Shown here: piece by piece, positions 7,978 through 16,379 of the stretch
Position numbering within the stretch: position 1 is the stretch's first letter
Layout: every line of letters starts with the position of its first letter
Source: Aeromicrobium chenweiae
GTDB taxonomy: Bacteria > Actinomycetota > Actinomycetes > Propionibacteriales > Nocardioidaceae
Direction: 5' to 3'
NCBI RefSeq assembly: GCF_003065605.1
Contig: NZ_CP026952.1
Span: 2,914,001-2,978,000, forward strand
Length of the DNA: 64,000 bases
Notes under the pieces: model-generated
What the model was told of the DNA's origin: nothing
Database searches by the model: none
Seen by the model: only the letters and a program-made list of their open reading frames with translations
Made by a program: the position numbers and the translations under genes

Positions 7978-9060
7978 TCAGAGGGCGGCGTAGCCGGGCT
8001 TGATCACGTCGTTGATGAGGGCGAGGCGCTCGTCGAACGGCAGGAACGCACTCTTCATCGCGTTGATCGTGAACCAGCGCAGGTCGCCGAGCTCGTAGTC
8101 GAACGCGTCGACCAGCAGCTCGAACTCCCGCGACATCGACGTGCCGCTCATCAGCCGGTTGTCGCAGTTGACCGTGACCCGGAAGCCGAGGTCCTTGAGC
8201 TTGCCGATCGGGTGGTCGGCGATCGACGTCATGCCGGGCACCGCGTGGGTCTGCAGGTTGGACGAGGGGCACATCTCGAGCGGGATGCGTCGGTCGCGGA
8301 TGTACGCCGCGAGGTCGCCCAGCACCGGACCACCCGGGGCGTCCCAGTCGATGTCGTCGACGATGCGCACCCCGTGGCCGAGGCGCTCGGCGCCGCAGCG
8401 CTGGATCGCCTGCCAGATCGACGGGAGACCGAACGCCTCGCCGGCGTGGATCGTGAAGTGCGCGTTCTCGCGGCGCAGGAACTCGAACGCCTCGAGGTGC
8501 AGGATCGGCGGGAAGCCGTCCTCGGCCCCGGCGATGTCGAAGCCGGCGACACCACGGCGGCGGTACTCCACCGCGATCTCGGCGATCTCCATGCCGCGCT
8601 TCGCGTGACGCATCGCCGTGAGCAGCTGGCCGACCACGATCGGGTGCCCGAGGCCGGCGGCCTCCTCGCGGCCCGCCTCGATGCCGGACTGCACGGCCTC
8701 GACCGCCTCCCGCAGGCTCAGCCCCGCGGACTGGTGCTGCTCGGGCGCCCAGCGCAGCTCGGCGTACACGCAGCCGTCCGTGGCGAGGTCGACGACGGCC
8801 TCGCGGGCGACGCGGGCCAGGTCCTCGGGCCGCTGCATCACCGCGACGGTGTGGACGAACGTCTCCAGGTAGCGCACGAGCGAGCCTGAGCTCGACGCCT
8901 CCTCGAACCACGTGGCGAGCGCCTCGGCGCCCTCGGCCGGCAGGTCGTGCCCGATCTCGGTGGCGATGTCGACGATCGTGGCGGGCCTCACCCCGCCGTC
9001 GAGGTGCTCGTGCAGTGCGACCTTCGGGGCCTTGGCGATCTGTTCGGAAGTGGCTCTCAC
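7978..9060 (-). CDS. add: Adenosine deaminase
   Basis: 360 residues. Deaminates adenosine and deoxyadenosine to inosine forms in purine salvage. The metal-binding HxH (HEHLDGG, His17/His19), the HAGE motif (HAGEAFG near 200), and the catalytic His/Asp region ([20 protein letters not shown]) are present in family order. GTG start at 9060. It is the last gene of a minus-strand block of nucleoside uptake and salvage genes, 12 bases after the MaoC-type gene. Length and motifs fit the actinobacterial Add group rather than adenine deaminase. Confidence 0.95.
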   Translation of the reverse strand: MRATSEQIAKAPKVALHEHLDGGVRPATIVDIATEIGHDLPAEGAEALATWFEEASSSGSLVRYLETFVHTVAVMQRPEDLARVAREAVVDLATDGCVYAELRWAPEQHQSAGLSLREAVEAVQSGIEAGREEAAGLGHPIVVGQLLTAMRHAKRGMEIAEIAVEYRRRGVAGFDIAGAEDGFPPILHLEAFEFLRRENAHFTIHAGEAFGLPSIWQAIQRCGAERLGHGVRIVDDIDWDAPGGPVLGDLAAYIRDRRIPLEMCPSSNLQTHAVPGMTSIADHPIGKLKDLGFRVTVNCDNRLMSGTSMSREFELLVDAFDYELGDLRWFTINAMKSAFLPFDERLALINDVIKPGYAAL

Positions 9061-9072
9061 CAGGTCATCGTG

Positions 9073-9528
9073 TCATGACGCCATCAGCAGGGTGACGACC
9101 TCTGCGACGCATGCGGGCTTGTCGCCGCCCTTGATCTCCACCGTGTGCTGCAATGTCGCGCGCTGGCCCTTGTCGATGTCCTCGACCGTGAGCAGCTCGA
9201 CGCGGTCGCGCACCTTCGAGCCGACGGTCACCGGCGTCACGAACCGCACCTTGTTGAGGCCGTAGTTGACCCGCGCGACGTCACCGGCGAAGGCGAAGAC
9301 CTGCGCGCCGAGGAACGGCAGCATGGAGAGGGTGAGGTAGCCGTGCGCGACCGTCGCGCCGAACGGACCGGTGGCCGCGCGCTCGGGATCCACGTGGATC
9401 CACTGCCGGTCGCCCGTCGCGTCCGCGAACATGTCGATGCGGTCCTGGGTCACGGCCACCCACTCGCTGACCCCGAGCTCTTCCCCGGCTGCGGCGGCGA
9501 TCTCCAGGCTGTTGTTCAACATGCGCAT
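9073..9528 (-). CDS. MaoC-family (R)-specific enoyl-CoA hydratase-like protein
   Basis: 151 residues with a single hot-dog fold and the hydratase-2 signature (DRQWIHVDPERA, then FGATVAHGYLTLSM). Actinobacterial homologues hydrate enoyl-CoA esters in fatty acid or polyketide-type metabolism. The gene sits between thymidine phosphorylase and adenosine deaminase on the same strand, with 9- and 12-base gaps, so it is probably cotranscribed with nucleoside salvage genes, which is functionally unexpected. ATG at 9528; a second ATG lies two codons on. Substrate unknown. Confidence 0.88.
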   Translation of the reverse strand: MRMLNNSLEIAAAAGEELGVSEWVAVTQDRIDMFADATGDRQWIHVDPERAATGPFGATVAHGYLTLSMLPFLGAQVFAFAGDVARVNYGLNKVRFVTPVTVGSKVRDRVELLTVEDIDKGQRATLQHTVEIKGGDKPACVAEVVTLLMAS

Positions 9529-9537
9529 CGTACGAAC

Positions 9538-10821
9538 CTATCCAATCCGGTCGATGACCACGGGAGGCGGCTCCGCGCCTGCCGTACCTATGTCATACAC
9601 CCCGTCGAGCGCGGCGACTGCCCGCTCGAAACGTTCCGGCGTGTCGGTGTGCAGCGTCATGAGGGGCTGGCCCGCGGTGACGGCGTCGCCCGGCTTGGCG
9701 TGCATGACCACGCCCGCGGCGGCCTGCACCTGCTCGCCGGGACGTGAGCGACCGGCGCCGAGACGCCAGGCGGCGACCCCCACGCCCATCGCGTCGAGAC
9801 GGTGCAGGGTCCCGGACTCGGGCGCCGTGACGACGTGCGTCTCCTTCGCGACCGGCAGCGGGGCGTCGGGATCTCCGCCCTGCGCGCGGATCATCCGCTT
9901 CCAGACGTCCATCGCGCCGCCGGAGGCCAGCACGTCGGCCGGGTCGCGGTCGTCCTTGCCGGCGGCGGCGAGCATCTCGCGCGCCAGCGCGACCGTGAGC
10001 TCGACGACGTCCGCCGGTCCCCCGCCCGCGAGCACCTCGACGGCCTCGGCGACCTCGCACGCGTTGCCGGCGGTGAGGCCGAGCGGCGTCGACATGTTCG
10101 TCAGCAGCGCGACGGTCTTGACGCCCGCGTCGTTGCCGAGGGCGACCATGGTCTCGGCGAGCTCACGGGCCTGGTCGACGTCCTTCATGAACGCACCGGA
10201 GCCGGCCTTCACGTCGAGCACCAGCGACCCGGTGCCCTCGGCGATCTTCTTGCTCATGATCGAGCTGGCGATCAGCGGGATCGCCTCGACCGTGCCCGTG
10301 ACGTCCCGCAGCGCGTACAGCTTCTTGTCGGCCGGGGCCAGGCCGGCGCCCGCAGCGCAGATCACGGCGCCGATGTCCTCGAGCTGGGCCATCATCTCGT
10401 CGTTGGTCAGGGACGCGCGCCAGCCCGGGATCGCCTCGAGCTTGTCGAGCGTGCCGCCCGTGTGGCCCAGCCCGCGGCCGGACAGCTGGGGCACCGCGAC
10501 GCCGCAGGCCGCCACGAGCGGGGCCAGCGGCAGGGTGATCTTGTCCCCCACACCACCCGTGGAGTGCTTGTCCGACGTCGTCCACGACAGCGAGGAGAAG
10601 TCCATCCGCTCGCCGCTGGCGATCATCGCGTGGGTCCAGCGGGCGATCTCGCGACGGTTCATGCCGTTGATCAGGATCGCCATCGCGAGCGCCGACATCT
10701 GCTCGTCCGCGACGATCCCTCGGGTGTACGCGTCGACGACCCAGTCGATCTGCGGGTCGGTGAGCTCGTGGCGGTCACGCTTGGCCGCGATCACCTCGAC
10801 CGCATCGAAGCTCTCGGTCAT
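9538..10821 (-). CDS. deoA: Thymidine phosphorylase
   Basis: 427 residues. Phosphorolyses thymidine/deoxyuridine to base and deoxyribose-1-phosphate. The family signature is clear (SDKHSTGGVGDKI near 85-97, with the phosphate-binding Lys and Ser), followed by the glycosyl-transferase alpha/beta domain and the C-terminal PYNP domain. The ATG at 10821 overlaps the stop of the P450 gene (ATGA), so translation is coupled. It fits with the cytidine deaminase two genes upstream: cytidine to uridine, then pyrimidine nucleoside breakdown. PYNP and DeoA are close relatives, so uridine may also be a substrate. Confidence 0.95.
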   Translation of the reverse strand: MTESFDAVEVIAAKRDRHELTDPQIDWVVDAYTRGIVADEQMSALAMAILINGMNRREIARWTHAMIASGERMDFSSLSWTTSDKHSTGGVGDKITLPLAPLVAACGVAVPQLSGRGLGHTGGTLDKLEAIPGWRASLTNDEMMAQLEDIGAVICAAGAGLAPADKKLYALRDVTGTVEAIPLIASSIMSKKIAEGTGSLVLDVKAGSGAFMKDVDQARELAETMVALGNDAGVKTVALLTNMSTPLGLTAGNACEVAEAVEVLAGGGPADVVELTVALAREMLAAAGKDDRDPADVLASGGAMDVWKRMIRAQGGDPDAPLPVAKETHVVTAPESGTLHRLDAMGVGVAAWRLGAGRSRPGEQVQAAAGVVMHAKPGDAVTAGQPLMTLHTDTPERFERAVAALDGVYDIGTAGAEPPPVVIDRIG

Positions 10822-12005
10822 GAGGCCACCTCCACGTCGATGCGTTCGAACCCGCGCAGCACCCAGGTGGGCCGGCGGGGAGCCTCGCCGACGAGCCGCA
10901 GGTGCGGGAAGCGGTCCAGCAGGGTGGCGATGCTGATCTGCAGCTCCAGACGCGCCAGCGGCGCGCCGAGGCAGAAGTGCAGACCCATGCCGAAGCCGAC
11001 GTGCGGGTTCTGCTCTCGTCCCACGTCGAACGTGTCGGCGTCGGGGAACACCGCAGCGTCCCGGTTGGCCGAGCCCATCAGGCAGGCGATCTTCTCCCCC
11101 GCCCGGACGAGCTGGCCGGAGACCTCGACGTCGGCGGTCGCCGTGCGCTCGAACAGCTGCAGCGCGGCGTCGTAGCGGATGAGCTCCTCGAGGGCCGTCT
11201 CGACCGTGACCTCTCCGCTGGCGATCCGCGCCATCTGCTCGGGGTGCTGCAGCAGGGCGTGGAAGCCGTTGCCGAAGACGTTGACGGACGCCTCGTGCCC
11301 CGCGTTGAGCAGCAGCACGACGGACGCCACGAGCTCGTCGTCGCTGAGCTTGGCGCCCTCGTCGCGGGCCTCGATGAGGTCGGTGATGAGGTCCTCGCCG
11401 GGGGCGCTGCGACGCTGCTCGACGACCTCGCGGACGTAGTCCGAGAACGCGGCGCTCGCCTCGATGGCCGCCTTCTTGGTCAGCGCGCCCACGTTGGGCT
11501 CGTACATGTGGACGATCGCCTGCGACCAGTCGCGGAGACGGGCGTGGTCCTCACGCGGGACGCCGAGCAGGTCGGCGATGACGTAGACGGGCATCGGCTC
11601 GGCGTAGTCGCCGAGGACGTCGAAGCTGTCGCCGAGCTCGCCGACCATCGTCTTGGCGAGGTCCTCGACGCGGGGCCGCATGCGCTCGACGTGGCCGCGT
11701 CCGAACGCTGCCGCCACGAGTCGGCGCAGCCGGGTGTGCGTCGGGGGCTCGTTCTCCATCATCTGGTTGCGGTGGAGCGCGTTGAACTGCTCCATCTGCG
11801 AGGCCGGCTCCCAGTCGGTCCACAGCCGGCCGAACGCTCGGTTGCGGAGCACCTGGCTCACCGCGTCGTGCGTGGTCGCCAGCCAGGCGCCCATCGGCTC
11901 GTGCCAGAGGACGGGACCGTTCTCGCGCAGCGAGGCGAGCACCGGGTACGGGTCACGGATGAAGTCCGGCGAGCCGGGGTCGAGCTGGACCGCGTAACGG
12001 GTCAC
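10818..12005 (-). CDS. Cytochrome P450, EryF-like I-helix, inside nucleoside salvage operon
   Basis: 395 residues, a soluble bacterial class-I type P450. The ExxR pair is in EELIRY, and the heme loop is FGMGLHFCLG with the thiolate Cys near residue 345. The I-helix reads AGHEAS (about 234-239): the usual catalytic threonine after the acid is alanine, as in the erythromycin hydroxylase CYP107A1 (AGFEAS), where substrate hydroxyl assists proton delivery. The GTG start at 12005 overlaps the cytidine deaminase stop (GTGA), and its stop overlaps the thymidine phosphorylase start (ATGA), so it is fixed in the salvage operon. I chose this start because upstream sequence in the frame is the shadow of cdd. 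No ferredoxin gene is adjacent. Substrate unknown. Confidence 0.93.
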   Translation of the reverse strand: MTRYAVQLDPGSPDFIRDPYPVLASLRENGPVLWHEPMGAWLATTHDAVSQVLRNRAFGRLWTDWEPASQMEQFNALHRNQMMENEPPTHTRLRRLVAAAFGRGHVERMRPRVEDLAKTMVGELGDSFDVLGDYAEPMPVYVIADLLGVPREDHARLRDWSQAIVHMYEPNVGALTKKAAIEASAAFSDYVREVVEQRRSAPGEDLITDLIEARDEGAKLSDDELVASVVLLLNAGHEASVNVFGNGFHALLQHPEQMARIASGEVTVETALEELIRYDAALQLFERTATADVEVSGQLVRAGEKIACLMGSANRDAAVFPDADTFDVGREQNPHVGFGMGLHFCLGAPLARLELQISIATLLDRFPHLRLVGEAPRRPTWVLRGFERIDVEVAS

Positions 12006-12421
12006 GCTGTGGCCAGGTCTTCGGCGCTGAACGCGTCGGGCAGCACGTCGGCCATCGTCTTGACGCCCTTCGGCGTCATGAGCTGCATGGTCGGTCCGCC
12101 GTTCTCCCACAGGAGCTGACGGCAGCGACCGCACGGCATGATCGCGGTGCCCTTGCCGTCGACGCAGACCACGGCGAGCAGGCGTCCGCCGCCGGTCGAG
12201 TGCAGGGCCGAGACCAGCCCGCACTCGGCGCAGAGCGCCACGCCGTACGAAGCGTTCTCGACGTTGCAGCCCAGCACGACTCGTCCGTCCTCGACGAGTC
12301 CTGCCGCCCCCACCCGATAGCTCGAGTAGGGCGCGTAGGCCCGGCCCATGACCTCGGTCGCGTAGCGGGTCAGCGCATCCCAGTCGATGGGGTCGTCCGC
12401 CCCCGTGATTCCCAGCGCCAC
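12002..12421 (-). CDS. cdd: Cytidine deaminase
   Basis: 139 residues, the short homotetrameric class. Converts (deoxy)cytidine to (deoxy)uridine. Zinc and catalytic residues are visible: NVENASYG binding motif, CAE (zinc Cys plus catalytic Glu), and PCGRC with two more zinc cysteines. The GTG start shares one base with the TAG stop of the upstream permease gene, and its own stop overlaps the P450 start. Position after a nucleoside importer fits uptake followed by salvage. Confidence 0.96.
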   Translation of the reverse strand: MALGITGADDPIDWDALTRYATEVMGRAYAPYSSYRVGAAGLVEDGRVVLGCNVENASYGVALCAECGLVSALHSTGGGRLLAVVCVDGKGTAIMPCGRCRQLLWENGGPTMQLMTPKGVKTMADVLPDAFSAEDLATA

Positions 12422-13674
12422 TAGCCTGCACTCCCTCGTCGATACGGTTTTCCGTCAGCGGCCGGCATGCGCAGCCTCTGCGAGAACAATGCCAGCACCA
12501 GCAGCGTCGTCACGTACGGCGTCATGCCCGTGAGGTCCTCGGGGATCGAGTCGGTCGCGAAGTACCAGACCGCGACCGCGACACCGAGCAGCGCACCGAC
12601 GAGCGTCGACACGTGACGCGTCTTGCGGTACTGCCAGATTCCATACAGAACGATACCCACCGCGACCAGCAGCAGCAGACCGTGGATCGTCTCACCACCG
12701 CCGCGCAGGCGCAGCGTGTCGGTGTAGCCGAACAGTCCCGCACCGGCCAGGAGGCCGCCGGGTCGCCAGTTGCCGAAGATCATGGCGGCGAGGCCGATGT
12801 AGCCACGGCCGCCGGTCTGGCCGTCGCGGAACGTGCTGGACGCGACCAGGGCCAGGAACCCGCCCGCCAGGCCGGCGAAGCCACCGGAGATCACGACGGC
12901 GATGAACTTGTAGCGGATGACGTTGATGCCGAGCGACTCCGCGGCGGCGGGGCTCTCGCCGCACGAGCGCAGCCGCAGGCCGAACGGCGTCTTCCACAGG
13001 ACGTACCAGGTCAGGACGAACAGCAGCAGGCAGATGATCGTCAGCACCGACAGGTTCGTGACGAGCGCTCGCACCAGCGCGGCGAGGTCCGACACCACGA
13101 ACCAGTGCTTGCGCTCCAGGTCGCCGAGCGGGTCGGACAGGAAGTCCAGGGTGATGGACGGCAGGCTGGGGATCGTCGGCGACTGGGTCTGTCCGCCGCC
13201 CGGGACGCCGGTGAACGCGAGCGCCGCGAGGTACTGGACCGCGCCCAGCGCGATGATGTTGATCGCGACGCCGGACACGATGTGGTCGACGCCGAAGATC
13301 ACCGTCGCGACCGCGTGCAGCAGGCCGCCGGCGGCACCGAGCACGATCGCGCCGATGACGCCCTGCCAGGGGCTGTAGAAGTAGCCGAAGTAGCCGGCGC
13401 CGAACGTGCCGAGGATCATCATGCCCTCGAGGCCGATGTTGACCACACCGGCGCGCTCCGCCCAGAGACCGCCGAGACCGGCCAGGCCGATCGGGATCGC
13501 CGCGACGAGCGTCGCGCGCAGGGTGCCCGAGGAGTCCAGGTCGTTCGCGCCGGTGATGATGCGCAGCAGCGAGAACAGGACGAGGCCGACCGCCAGCCAG
13601 ATCATGATCCAGCCGTACGTGAGCTTCTGCGCGGCCGCCTTGACCGGGGCCACGACGTCGTTGACGGCGCTCAT
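12421..13674 (-). CDS. Nucleoside ABC importer permease, second subunit (YufQ/BmpC-type)
   Basis: 417 residues with about ten membrane spans, of the branched-chain-amino-acid/ribose permease superfamily. The glycine-rich family motif is seen at LGGLWAERAGVVNIGLEGMM near residue 72-91. The ATG at 13674 overlaps the stop of the first permease (ATGA); the long upstream open frame is only the shadow of that permease. With the ATPase and BMP-family lipoprotein it forms a complete importer like Bacillus NupNOPQ or the Treponema/Streptococcus guanosine/nucleoside systems. Association with cdd, deoA and add supports nucleosides as substrate. Confidence 0.92.
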   Translation of the reverse strand: MSAVNDVVAPVKAAAQKLTYGWIMIWLAVGLVLFSLLRIITGANDLDSSGTLRATLVAAIPIGLAGLGGLWAERAGVVNIGLEGMMILGTFGAGYFGYFYSPWQGVIGAIVLGAAGGLLHAVATVIFGVDHIVSGVAINIIALGAVQYLAALAFTGVPGGGQTQSPTIPSLPSITLDFLSDPLGDLERKHWFVVSDLAALVRALVTNLSVLTIICLLLFVLTWYVLWKTPFGLRLRSCGESPAAAESLGINVIRYKFIAVVISGGFAGLAGGFLALVASSTFRDGQTGGRGYIGLAAMIFGNWRPGGLLAGAGLFGYTDTLRLRGGGETIHGLLLLVAVGIVLYGIWQYRKTRHVSTLVGALLGVAVAVWYFATDSIPEDLTGMTPYVTTLLVLALFSQRLRMPAADGKPYRRGSAG

Positions 13675-14777
13675 GCGGACACCTCCTTCGTCGCGGGCTG
13701 GTCGTCCAGGACGGTGGCCACCCGGCGCTGCTCGATGCGGACGCCGTAGCGGCGGACCACCTCGTACGCGATGACGACCGTGAGCACGATCGTGCCCTGG
13801 GTGATCTTGACGATGTCGGGCGAGACGTTCACCAGGATCTGCAGCGGGTTGGACTGCTCGTCGAGGAAGGCGAACAGCAGTGCGCCGAGCGCGATCCCGA
13901 CGGGGTGGTTGCGGCCCAGCAGCGCGATCGCGATGCCGGCGAAGCCGAGGCCGGACTGGAACGTCGAGCCGTACGCGTAGTCGTTGCCGAACAGCAGCGG
14001 CATGCCGACGAGTCCCGCGGCGCCGCCGGACAGCAGCATCGAGATGACGATCATCTTCTTGACGTTGATGCCGCTGGCGACCGCGGCGGACTCCGAGGCG
14101 CCCGTGGCGCGCAGGTCGAAGCCGAAGCGGGTCTTGTTGATCACGAACCAGTAGAGGAAGCCGACCGCGACCGCGAGGAGCACCAGGCCGTAGACCGTGG
14201 CCGGCACGTCGCCGAAGAGGCTGAACCCGCCCACCCGGCTGCCCTCGGGCACGGGCTTGGTGGCGGTGATGTTGCTGCCCGGGTTGTCGACCGCGGCCTT
14301 GCGCAGCAGGTACGCCACGAGCGCCGTCGCGATCGAGTTGAGCATGATCGTGGAGATGACCTCGCTGACGCCGCGGGTGACTCGCAGGAGACCCGCGATG
14401 CCCGCCCAGGCGGCACCGACCAGCACCGCCGCGACCATGGCCAGCGCGGTGTTGAAGTAGCCGGGCAGCCAGCCCTCGCCGGCGACGACCGCGGCGGTGA
14501 ACGCGGCGACGCGGTACTGGCCGTCGACACCGATGTTGAACAGGTTCATCTTGAACCCGATCGCCACCGCGATCGCGGACAGGTAGTACACCGTCGCGGC
14601 GTTGATGATGTTCACGTAGCCGCGGTCGTTGGGCAGGCTCAGGATCTGGCTCCACACCCCGCCCACGTCGTCCCCGGCGAGCACCAGCACGAGGCTGGTG
14701 ATGAGGAAGGCGGCCACGAGTGCGAGCACCGGGGCCCCGATCGCCAGTGCGATCCTGGTCGTACGAGGGTTCTTCAC
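13671..14777 (-). CDS. Nucleoside ABC importer permease, first subunit (YufP/BmpB-type)
   Basis: 368 residues, multi-spanning permease with the family loop LLRVTRGVSEVISTIMLNSI near 140-160. The GTG at 14777 overlaps the ATPase stop (GTGA), and its stop overlaps the next permease start (ATGA), so ATPase and both permeases are coupled. An earlier start in the same frame would only read the shadow of the ATPase gene. The pair of non-identical permeases is normal for BMP-type nucleoside importers. Confidence 0.92.
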   Translation of the reverse strand: MKNPRTTRIALAIGAPVLALVAAFLITSLVLVLAGDDVGGVWSQILSLPNDRGYVNIINAATVYYLSAIAVAIGFKMNLFNIGVDGQYRVAAFTAAVVAGEGWLPGYFNTALAMVAAVLVGAAWAGIAGLLRVTRGVSEVISTIMLNSIATALVAYLLRKAAVDNPGSNITATKPVPEGSRVGGFSLFGDVPATVYGLVLLAVAVGFLYWFVINKTRFGFDLRATGASESAAVASGINVKKMIVISMLLSGGAAGLVGMPLLFGNDYAYGSTFQSGLGFAGIAIALLGRNHPVGIALGALLFAFLDEQSNPLQILVNVSPDIVKITQGTIVLTVVIAYEVVRRYGVRIEQRRVATVLDDQPATKEVSA

Positions 14778-16306
14778 GCCCCTGCTCCTGTCATGGCCGA
14801 GCCCAGCATGGACGGGGTCACCGTCGCGGGGTCGAAGGTCTCGCCGAGGCGTCCACGCAGGATCACCCGGATGGTGTCGGACAGGCCGATCAGCTCGTCG
14901 AGGTCCGCCGAGATGAGCAGCACCGCGAGGCCCTCGCGACGGGCCCGCTTGATGTGCCCCCAGATCGCCGCCTGCGCGCCGATGTCGACGCCGCGGGTGG
15001 GGTGCGACGCGATGAGCAGCACGGGGTCGTCGGCCATCTCCCGGCCGACGATGAGCTTTTGCTGGTTGCCGCCGGAAAGGGCACGCGCGAGCGTGTCGAT
15101 GCCCGGCGTGCGGACGTCGTACTGGTCGACGATGCGCTGGGTGTCCTTGCGCGCTCCCCCACGGTCGATCAGCGGGCCGCTGACGTTGGGCTCGCGGGTC
15201 TGGTGGCCCAGGATCCGGTTCTCCCACAGCGGGGAGTCCAGCAGCAGCCCGTGGCGGTGGCGGTCCTCGGGGATGTAGCCGATGCCGGCCTCGCGGCGGT
15301 CGCGCGTGGACCGTCCGGCGAGGTCGGTGCCGGCCAGCGTGATCGAGCCGGTGGCGTTCGGGCGCATGCCCATGATCGACTCGACGAGCTCGGCCTGGCC
15401 GTTGCCCTCGACCCCGGCGATGCCGAGGATCTCCCCGGAGCGGATCACGAGGTTGACGTCGCTGAGCAGGTCACGGCCACTCGCCGACGGCAGGGTGAGG
15501 TCGCGGACCTCCAGGACGACCCGGTCGGTGACGGTGGAGGTCTCGGTGCCGGGGTTGGGCAGCTCGGAGCCGACCATCATCTCGGCCAGCTGGCGTGAGT
15601 CGACCGAGGAGGCGGCGACCGTGTCGACGGTCGTGCCGCGGCGCACGACGGTGACCTCGTCCGCGACGGACAGCACCTCGTCGAGCTTGTGGGAGATGAA
15701 GATGACCGCGAGGCCCTCCCGGGTGAGCTCGGCGAGGTTGCCGAAGAGCTCGTCGACCTCCTGCGGCACCAGCACGGCGGTGGGCTCGTCGAGGATGATG
15801 ATCGACGCTCCGCGGTACAGCACCTTGAGGATCTCGACCCGCTGGCGGGCGCCGACGCCGAGCTCCTCGACGAGCACGTCGGGATCGATCTCCAGGCCGT
15901 ACGAGTCGGAGATCTCGCGGATGCGCGTGCGGGCCTTGTCGCCGATGCCGTGCAGCTTCTCGGCGCCGAGGACGACGTTCTCGAGCACGGTGAGGTTGTC
16001 GGCGAGCATGAAGTGCTGGAACACCATGCCGACGCCGGCCGCGATCGCGTCGGCCGGGGACGAGAGGTTGACGAGGGTGCCGTTGACCTCGATCGTGCCG
16101 GAGTCCGGCTTCTGGACCCCGTACAGGATCTTCATCAGCGTCGACTTGCCGGCGCCGTTCTCCCCGACGACGGCGTGGACCGTGCCACGCCTCACGTCGA
16201 TGTTGATGTCGTGGTTGGCCACCACACCGGGGAAGGTCTTGCCGATGTCACGCAGTCGGACGACCACGTCCTCGCTCGTGCTCGTGGTGTTCACAAAGCC
16301 CCTCAT
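14774..16306 (-). CDS. Nucleoside ABC importer ATPase with two ABC domains (YufO/NupO-like)
   Basis: 510 residues with tandem ATP-binding domains like sugar-type (MglA/RbsA) ATPases. The first has Walker [12 protein letters not shown] near 50-60, signature LGVGARQRVEI and Walker B IIILDEPTA; the second is degenerate in Walker A (GVEGNGQAEL) but keeps LSGGNQQK. This asymmetry is normal for the family. ATG at 16306; GTG four codons later is possible. A strong hairpin separates it from the lipoprotein gene, which could lower importer expression relative to the binding protein. Confidence 0.93.
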   Translation of the reverse strand: MRGFVNTTSTSEDVVVRLRDIGKTFPGVVANHDINIDVRRGTVHAVVGENGAGKSTLMKILYGVQKPDSGTIEVNGTLVNLSSPADAIAAGVGMVFQHFMLADNLTVLENVVLGAEKLHGIGDKARTRIREISDSYGLEIDPDVLVEELGVGARQRVEILKVLYRGASIIILDEPTAVLVPQEVDELFGNLAELTREGLAVIFISHKLDEVLSVADEVTVVRRGTTVDTVAASSVDSRQLAEMMVGSELPNPGTETSTVTDRVVLEVRDLTLPSASGRDLLSDVNLVIRSGEILGIAGVEGNGQAELVESIMGMRPNATGSITLAGTDLAGRSTRDRREAGIGYIPEDRHRHGLLLDSPLWENRILGHQTREPNVSGPLIDRGGARKDTQRIVDQYDVRTPGIDTLARALSGGNQQKLIVGREMADDPVLLIASHPTRGVDIGAQAAIWGHIKRARREGLAVLLISADLDELIGLSDTIRVILRGRLGETFDPATVTPSMLGSAMTGAGA

Positions 16307-16327
16307 CGCTTCACAGTGTCAGGACAA

Positions 16328-16371
16328 GCCCTGGCCCGGACCCACGCTACAGCGGTGGTCCGGGCCAGGGC
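16328..16371 (-). terminator. Hairpin between BMP lipoprotein and ABC genes, likely partial terminator
   Basis: Arms 16328-16342 and 16357-16371 (GCCCTGGCCCGGACC and its exact complement) form a 15-base stem with a 14-base loop, starting eight bases after the lipoprotein stop. No U tract follows. A hairpin between a binding-protein gene and the rest of its importer operon typically stabilises the upstream message or stops part of the transcripts. Confidence 0.75.
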
Positions 16372-16379
16372 GGCAGTAG

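Noticed and set aside
12421..14655. Extension of the second permease far upstream in its frame
   Set aside because: The extra 327 residues are Arg-rich shadow of the first permease; the ATG at 13674 with an ATGA overlap is the natural start.
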